From the NCBI GenBank assembly GCA_038503035.1, contig JAVSML010024710.1, forward strand, positions 124,001-188,000: a stretch of 64,000 bases of DNA, given 5' to 3'. The notes under the pieces were generated by a model that did no database searches, had not been told where the DNA came from, and saw only the letters and a list, made by a program, of their open reading frames with translations. Each line of letters opens with the position of its first letter. Position 1 is the stretch's first letter. Made by a program: the position numbers and the translations under genes. Of this stretch, positions 58,083-64,000 are shown piece after piece. This DNA is from Crocodylus rhombifer. Lineage: Eukaryota > Chordata > Crocodylia > Crocodylidae.

Positions 58083-60142
58083 TAGGGACTGACATTCAAA
58101 AGCCAGAGCCCGAATTGATTAAATCTTCGCAAGTTATTCCAACCTGCCTACGTTGAACCAGTTTGTAGCAGCACAGACATTCCCTCTGGACTGAGGCACT
58201 AGAGCGCGCCCTTGGCTGCAGGGAAGCTGTGCTGGGGGAGATGTAGCCAGCCTGGGCTGAACTGGCCAGAGAGAGGTTTAATTCCCTCTCGCTGCCCAAC
58301 TGGCCCAGGGACCCAAGCTGGATCTGCCAGGCGCTTCCCACTCGCTGCTGCAGTGGCAGGCCCACATGGCCCCTGAGGCAAAGGGGGCAGGGATGAGGGC
58401 TATTCCCCTCTCTACCCCTACTGCCCCCAGGGGACCGCAGCCAGGTCTTCCTGCCCTGACTGCCACCACTGCTGCTTGCTCCCTGCATGGGAGCAGAAAG
58501 TCCCCTCCTGTCCCCTCTGCTGGATGCTAGGAGGGGGAATAACCCTTGCTCCTGACCCCGCCTAAGGAGCCCTGCCAGCTGGCAACTGGCTGCACTCCCA
58601 TCCAGCTGCTGCAGTGGCAAGGGGGCAGGGCCCTTGATGGAGGCAGCAGCCCCTGTCATAGTTTTGGGGAGTGCGAGCCCCTACCTGGCAGATGGGCCCT
58701 GCTGAGGGGTGGGCAGAGCTTCAGAAAACCATGACAGGGCATGCTGACCCTGTCATAGTCACTCCCCCATCGCCACTCAATCAGCCGGGTGGGGGTGGAG
58801 CTAGACGCCAGCCAGTAGGGCCCCTTGGTGGGGCGGGAGTGGAGTTCTTCCCCACTCTGGCCCAGGGTACAGCAGCGGGGTCTGCTCATCCCAGGCACTG
58901 CCACCGCCACTTGCTCTGTGCCCAGGGCAACTCACTCTGTGCCTAGGGCAAGCAGCAAAATAAGCCCCCTCCATTGGACACCAGAGGGAGAGGGGCAGGA
59001 GGAAGCTTATTCTGCTGACTGCCCCACGCACAGAGTGAATGCTGGTGGCAGCAACAGCCAGGGTGGGCAGACCCCACTGTTGTGCCCCAGGGGCAGAGGG
59101 GGAAATAACTTGGCTCCCTGCCCTCCCCCACTCCCCCTGAGGGGCTCTGCCAGCCGGCATCTGGCCCTGCCCACGTCTGGCCACTGGAGCAGTGATGGGG
59201 GAACGACCATGACGGGGGCAGCAGCCCCTGACATGTTTTCCACGAGCGCGAGCCTCTTCCCAGCAGCAAGCCATGCTGCGGGACAAGGAAAGCTGTTGTG
59301 GAGTGCAGCAGCAGCTTACAGGGCTCTGGTCCCCTCCAGGTCCTGATACTGCTGTGTGCAGTCCACTTCAGCTCTGCCCACCCCGCAGCAGGGCCTCTCT
59401 GCTAGGAAGGGGCTTGCACTCCCCGGCACTATGACAGGAGTTGCTGCTTCTATCAAGGGCCCTGCCCCCTCGTCACTCCAGCATGGGGTTGTGGTTAGTC
59501 ACAGGCCAGCAAGGCCCCTTAGGCAGGGGCAGGAACGAGGGTTATTCCCCCTCCCCCCGGCCTCCAGCGGAAGGGGTTTATTCCACCCAAGTAGGGAGCA
59601 AGCAGAGGCGGCAGCAGTCAGGGCAGGCAGACCAGGCTGTGGTCCCCCAGGAATAGAGGGGGGAATAATCCCCCTTCCTGCCCCTTCTGCTTCAGGAACC
59701 ATGCTGGCCCACCACTGCAGCAGTGAGGGGGGAGTGCCCGGCAGACCAGGCTCGGGTCCCTGCCAGTGGGACAGGGATGGGGTGGAATTAAAACCCTTTA
59801 TGGCCAAACCCCTGCCCATGCCTGTCTCTGCTCTGGCTGGGGAGCAGAGGGGCGAGGCCAGTCCCGCTCTGCTGGAGCAGACAGCCCAGCCCAGAGACCA
59901 TGCCGGGATGCTGAGGGACTCTGATTTAAGTTAAACCAGGCAGGTGTCTGGGACAGACATTGCTTAAACCAGTCTGAGCCAAATCAGTTAAGTCTGATAC
60001 TAAGTCTGATAAACCGGGTTTATCTCAAACTGGTTTCTGCCATTTTGAAACTGGTTTATATGCCCTGAATGTCTGTTCTGTTACAGGTTTTTAACCAGTT
60101 TCTGATTACTTAAATTGGTTTATATGTAATGTCTGTCCCTAG
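58083..60142. mobile_element. 2-kb double-palindrome DNA element
   Basis: Termini TAGGGACTGACATTC (left) and AATGTCTGTCCCTA (right) are inverted repeats. Two nested symmetries are visible. The outer pair is about 58265-58690 against 59400-59800: 'cagggacccaagctgg', 'ctgcagtggcaggcccacatgg' and 'ggcagggcccttgat' return reversed as 'ccatgctggcccaccactgcag' and 'atcaagggccctgcc'. The inner pair is about 58740-58985 against 58990-59235: 'gcttgctctgtgcccagggc', 'aataagccccctcc' and 'cagcggggtctgctcatcc'. The right subterminal region holds several 'aaactggttta' copies (60010-60130). Target duplication is not clear. Non-coding; the many long frames are mirror-image low-complexity frames. Confidence 0.7.
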
Positions 60143-60648
60143 CCTTGGAGTGCAACTCCTATTGATTTCAATGAGAACAGAACATGTTGAATCTAAATTT
60201 AACCTTGAGGACTAGAGCAGAATTGTACAGCCTAAGATAACATTTGAATTGGAAGCTCTTGACAAAAATAAAATGAAATTGATGTGAGCAAAAAGAGCTA
60301 AGAGGCTGTTGATGTAAGATGGCCGCCACCATAAAGACTAGGTAAGTTAAAAAGAGAATGGGAAGAGAGGAATTATTTTTTCTATCTGTACTGGAAGCAT
60401 GAGCCCTAAGACAGGAGAATAAGGCTCACATCTTTTTTTACACTAGAAAGAATCTGGAATATCTCATATTTATGCCAGTGTAACTAGGAACAGAGTTTGG
60501 CCTCAAGCTTCATCCCTGTTTGCCTGATAGCTGAATTATATTGGTTCTAACTTAATATAATTTTCCTAGTCACTCTAGCCCATGAAAAAGAGAACATTTA
60601 TTGGTATGCATCTCACCCTCTTCCGGAGAACATGATCAAACTCTACAG

Positions 60649-60777
60649 CAGTGGTTCTCAACTTTTTTTGTACCAGGACCCATTTGTAAACATCGATGGC
60701 GAGTCCCAACCCATTGCCCCTCACTCCTAACCCACTGTCTCCCATCCCTAGTCCCCCAATGTGTGGAGCAAGGGGAT

Positions 60778-60814
<37 letters not shown>

Positions 60815-60993
60815 AGGGGGGGGGCAAGCAAGCAACCCCTCACAGGCTGAAACTGCAGTTTCCTATATTTTTCTCCTTTAAAGCAGAATCCATTTTTGAA
60901 GTTTGTTGAATCATTTTTAAAGTTTGTTCGCCACCCTTTCAAATATTTTTGTGACCCACTTTTGGGTTGTGACCCACAGGTTGAGAAATGCTG
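60649..60993. mobile_element. 345-bp hAT-like MITE containing a GT microsatellite
   Basis: Starts CAGTGGTTCTCAACTTTTTT and ends CAGGTTGAGAAATGCTG. Flanks CTCTACAG (60641-60648) and CTCTACAA (60994-61001) match 7 of 8. Paired subterminal phrases 'taccaggacccattt' and 'gtgacccacttttgggttgtgaccc' are typical of this MITE class. A (GT)17 run lies at 60779-60812. Confidence 0.82.
60779..60812 (+). repeat. (GT)17 microsatellite
   Basis: Uninterrupted dinucleotide repeat inside the MITE, followed by a G-rich run. Frames across it encode Val-Cys or Thr-His repeats and are not genes. Confidence 0.95.
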
Positions 60994-61094
60994 CTCTACA
61001 ATGTTCCTATAATGCCATGCAGGTACACAGAGCTTTACGAAGGTTAAAGCAAGTCAAACAGATGCATGCGTACACAACCTTAATAACGGGTGAC

Positions 61095-61430
61095 TGGTGC
61101 TGCTTTAGTTGGGGGGGGGCATGTGCCCCCCTGTGACCAGTCCGGGGGAGGGAGGGGGGCCAGGCGATATCACGACAGCCGATCATTGCGCTTGCTGCAG
61201 TTGCTTCCAGAAGTGACTACGGTCGCTTCTGGGAGCCAGCACTGACCAATCACTGCAGTCACTCCCAGAAGCAGCTGCAGCCACTCCCGAAAGCAGCTGC
61301 AGCAAGCGCAGTAATCAGCTGGCACTTGCTGAGAGGGCACCAGTGTTCCTGCCTGCCCCCCCCCGCCCATCACCTAAGTGGCGAATGCGGCCATCGGGGG
61401 TGCACCGGTGCTCTACACATTGCTACTGAC
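61095..61430. repeat. GC-rich repeat with nested inverted 25-bp units
   Basis: Starts GGGGGGGGGCATGTGCCCCCC and ends near CATCGGGGGTGCACCGGTGC. Between them 'gcttgctgcagttgcttccagaagtgac', 'cactcccagaagcagctgcag' and 'agcagctgcagcaagcgca' are variants of one unit in both orientations. The terminal GGGGGTGCA wording recalls the repeats at 25575 and 42235. TSD not found. Confidence 0.5.
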
Positions 61431-61818
61431 CTTGATGAACTTCAAGTCTAAGGACATGAGTCTGCACAGTGGAAGACAAAATATAGCTGAGAGGAACAGC
61501 TTCATGAAACATGAGGGTTCATGAACTTCTGAACAGAAAAGATGCTTGGTGAATGTTAATTGGGAGGGCATTCTAAAGCCTAAGGGCAAAGCATCAATGA
61601 AAGAAAACAGAGAGGGTTAAGTAGAGTATGAACAGCATGAACGGGCATTAGAGGAAGTGACAGAAGCCATAAGGGACATGCAGAAATGAAAAGTCTTGAA
61701 AGTTGGAAAAAGATTGGACTTGAGATGCAGATAATATGATGATGGGGTAGAAATAAAAACCTTCAAGGATAAAAAATTCCCATCATCAATAACAACAGAG
61801 GTCAACAGAGGTACTTAC

Positions 61819-61898
61819 CCAATAGTAGGGCTAATATTGTGATCAAAATGGTCCTGGACAAATCGACAAACTATACTAGATTTCCCAACCCCAGTATC
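61819..61898 (-). CDS. RAB31: RAB31 exon 2 (P-loop and switch I)
   Basis: Minus-strand exon of 80 nt after a TTTACAG acceptor and before a GTAAGTAC donor. It encodes DTGVGKSSIVCRFVQ, DHFDHNISPTI and two bases of Gly. DTGVGKSS is the G1 phosphate-binding loop; its leading Gly would come from exon 1. Thr in ISPTIG is the switch I residue that binds magnesium. DTGVGKSSIVCRFVQDHFDHNISPTIG is shared by RAB31 and RAB22A. Known role of RAB31 (RAB22B): trans-Golgi to endosome traffic and receptor trafficking on early and late endosomes. The first coding exon, about 13 codons with the ATG, is not in this window and should lie beyond 64000, as is common for Rab genes with a long first intron. Confidence 0.96.
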
Positions 61899-64000
61899 CT
61901 GTAAATGAAAAGAAGAAGAATAGTAAGTTACATTGGAAAAATTCAGTGATCAGGTAAGTGGTAATATAAATAGTAAGTATGATTTTTTAAACAAAAAAAG
62001 AAAAATATTCTACAGACAAATGAAACAACTGACATATTTAGAAAGGAAAGGAATTCACAAACTATCTTTTTTACTGTCTCCATGAGAGGAGCTGTCTTTC
62101 ATTTAATGAATATGCATTTCTAAAATTCACTTTTTCTAGAACCTCACATCTCTATTTATTTTTACATTGCTAAATTATTACTGGAAAAGTTCTGACCATT
62201 TATCTGTCTAAAAAGAAAACCAACAAAAAACCCTGAACATTCAAAACCAGAGCTGTTTTGCTAAGCCAAGTCTAAGGAAATTAATCTTTGTATGTTTGTT
62301 GCGGGGGTGGCTTGAGCAAGGATGCTTCCAAAATAAATAACTAATTGAAAGATTCTATTAATTATGAGATAAATAAGTGCATTTTACAGAGCTTATAAAA
62401 TGCCCAGGTGCCTTTCATAAGGCATGAATCCAGAGACAGAGATCTTAACCACCTGAGATATGCAATAATTCCCTAGAAACATATTCATTGGATGTCTTAT
62501 ATTGTTATGAAATTGAATGTACTAAAACACCAGAAGAGCAAGTGCCCCAGTGGTTGGTGCTATGTGGGAAACCCTATTTTTCCTTCCTAGAATCAATCTC
62601 ATCTTTTATAGTCATTTAAACAGGTTGGCATGCCTGGTTCTGCACTGGTGGGCTTTGTCCCTCAAAGAAGCCCCTCAGCCCACTCAAACAGCAGTCCATA
62701 AAACAAAGATCCTTGTCCAAACAACAAACGAAACAAAACCCCTGGCCTTTCTCCAGGCAGCAGGAGGGCCCTTTAGCTCTAGCTCTTCCTAGAAGCAAAT
62801 TCCTCTGGGTAGAGTCTGTCTGCTAGCCACAAACTACTCCTTCTCCAGCTCTAACTCCTTGTTCTCTCCTCTTGGGCTTTCAGCTGCCCAATTACCATTC
62901 ACAACTGGGTTCCTACTCCAGGACTAGCTGCACCACTAAATGGGCCAGACCACCCTGCTACACTCCTGATGTTATTCAAACAATTACCTAAAAAGCTGCC
63001 CGTATCTTTTCTCTGATAACTTTGAAGACCTTTATCTTCTTTTTTAATATAGAGATAATTACTGGCGATGTTGCAATGTAAGCAAGTCCAGAATCTGAGG
63101 ACGAGAGTGAGCAAGCGAGAGGAAAGAAATGCCTTGAATTACTCAACATTAACTCTTCTAGCCAATTAAAATAAGGATAGTTTTCCAAAAAAGTATTTTT
63201 TCTAGTTTGTCCTTCTTTACTACTCCATCGGGTATACTAAAAAACATAAATACGCCACAAGAAAGTTATAGAGGGTCTCTGAACAATTGACAAGAAGTCA
63301 ATCCTGATCCTCCTTTCTATTTAAATTGACACTATGTGACATACCATAACTTTTAAATAAAAATTTGGTAGAAACAAACTATAAAAATGTTCTACATTTT
63401 TCAAGTAACAAATTTACAGCTTGTTAGCCATTGTTATGGTTTCTTGACCATTTTTATTGTGTGATAATTACTTTGCATGTGTAGCACATCTAAATGTATT
63501 GTGCAAATAACTAGTTCTTTGAACAATACATATAATGGGTCAGGATTCTACCCTGTTAAGTTACATTAACTTTTCTGGAGCTGATCATGAGACTCATCCA
63601 AAAAATTCTATTGTGTCCAAATTTTTAAAACCATTTAATATATTTTTACTAATTTTCAGGTTTGCAAAATGAAACAAAACAAGATATGCAATAAGCTCCT
63701 GGTGCTATCTAAACAATGCTTTAAAAACCTGCCAATATCTTTCCTCTGACAATTTCTGTAGACCTTAATCTTCAGTTGTTTCTCTGCAGTGTATAATCGA
63801 TATGCCAAATTCAAAGAGAGCAGTGCTATTTAAAATAAGCCCAGCAGATTCAAATCAATAGATGCAACAAACAATCCTGCTATTCTTTGTCTTAGTTATC
63901 AATTCCATCAGATGTCCCTGCGCAATCTCAAAAGCAGGCCAACCCAGCACTTTTTAAGAAGTCCTCTGTGGCCATGTTGAGTAACCTAATTATTTTTTCA
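61899..64000 (-). other. RAB31: RAB31 intron 1, partial
   Basis: AT-rich intron sequence upstream of exon 2 in transcript direction. I see no exon, CpG island or clear repeat to the right edge. Near 62985-63080 and 63716-63790 two related phrases occur: 'gctgcccgtatcttttctctgataactttgaagacctttatcttc' and 'cctgccaatatctttcctctgacaatttctgtagaccttaatcttc'. They suggest a diverged direct duplication about 730 bp apart. Confidence 0.75.

Larger units (their letters stand above)
55682..61818 (-). other. RAB31: RAB31 intron 2
   Basis: A 6.1-kb intron with a GTAAGTAC donor after exon 2. It holds a MITE (57724-57962), a 2-kb double-palindrome element (58083-60142), a MITE with a GT microsatellite (60649-60993) and a GC-rich repeat (61095-61430). 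Bases 55682-57715, 60143-60640 and 61431-61818 appear to be unique AT-rich intron without recognisable features. Confidence 0.9.

Noticed and set aside
58096..59934. Long Gly/Pro/Ala-rich frames on both strands
   Set aside because: Mirror-image products of the double-palindrome element, not genes.
2568..61898. The Rab sequence as a processed pseudogene or as RAB22A
   Set aside because: Coding pieces are separated by GT-AG introns with matching phases, which rules out a processed copy. The exon 6 and exon 7 sequences follow RAB31 rather than RAB22A.

Overview
The window is one stretch of a vertebrate nuclear genome lying almost entirely inside a single gene on the minus strand, RAB31, a Rab5-subfamily GTPase. 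Six coding exons are recognisable between 61898 and 2568, running right to left. They have GT-AG splice sites, continuous reading phase, every Rab GTP-binding motif and a C-terminal Cys-Cys for prenylation. The exon lengths add to 549 nt, which is what remains of a protein of about 195 residues after a first coding exon of about 13 codons. That first exon must lie beyond 64000. Bases 1-2567 are 3' flank and probably 3' UTR. No other host protein gene, rRNA or tRNA could be supported.

The repeat content points to a sauropsid, most likely a crocodilian: many CR1 retrotransposons, old L3/CR1-like fragments, and an unusually rich set of hAT-type elements with 8-bp target duplications. The species call is an inference, because no diagnostic marker was checked.

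Layout from left to right. 1-2567: 3' flank with a small hAT-like MITE. 2568-2665: last coding exon. 2666-14496 (intron 6): a MITE nested in a reptile repeat, a plus-strand CR1 split by a 2.5-kb unclassified insertion and by a palindromic hAT-like element, and a 1.2-kb element with a perfect 8-bp TSD. 14497-14606: exon 6. 14607-20575 (intron 5): MITEs and an L3/CR1 fragment. 20576-20682 and 22158-22229: exons 5 and 4, with a near-perfect 44-bp hairpin between them. 22230-55599 (intron 3, 33 kb): an LTR-like element, two minus-strand CR1 copies, two solo LTRs of one family each with its own 5-bp TSD, a 5-kb decayed autonomous hAT transposon with recognisable BED-finger/hAT transposase remnants, a related palindromic derivative, and a CR1 inverted pair. 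55600-55681: exon 3. 55682-61818 (intron 2): a 2-kb double-palindrome element and MITEs. 61819-61898: exon 2. 61899-64000: part of intron 1.

The gene makes one product, a membrane-trafficking GTPase. Everything else reads as layered transposon history in its introns. The most notable structural signal is the number of long self-complementary elements from several families inside one transcription unit, which could fold into long hairpins in the RAB31 pre-mRNA. Most other open frames are chance frames in GC-rich repeats.
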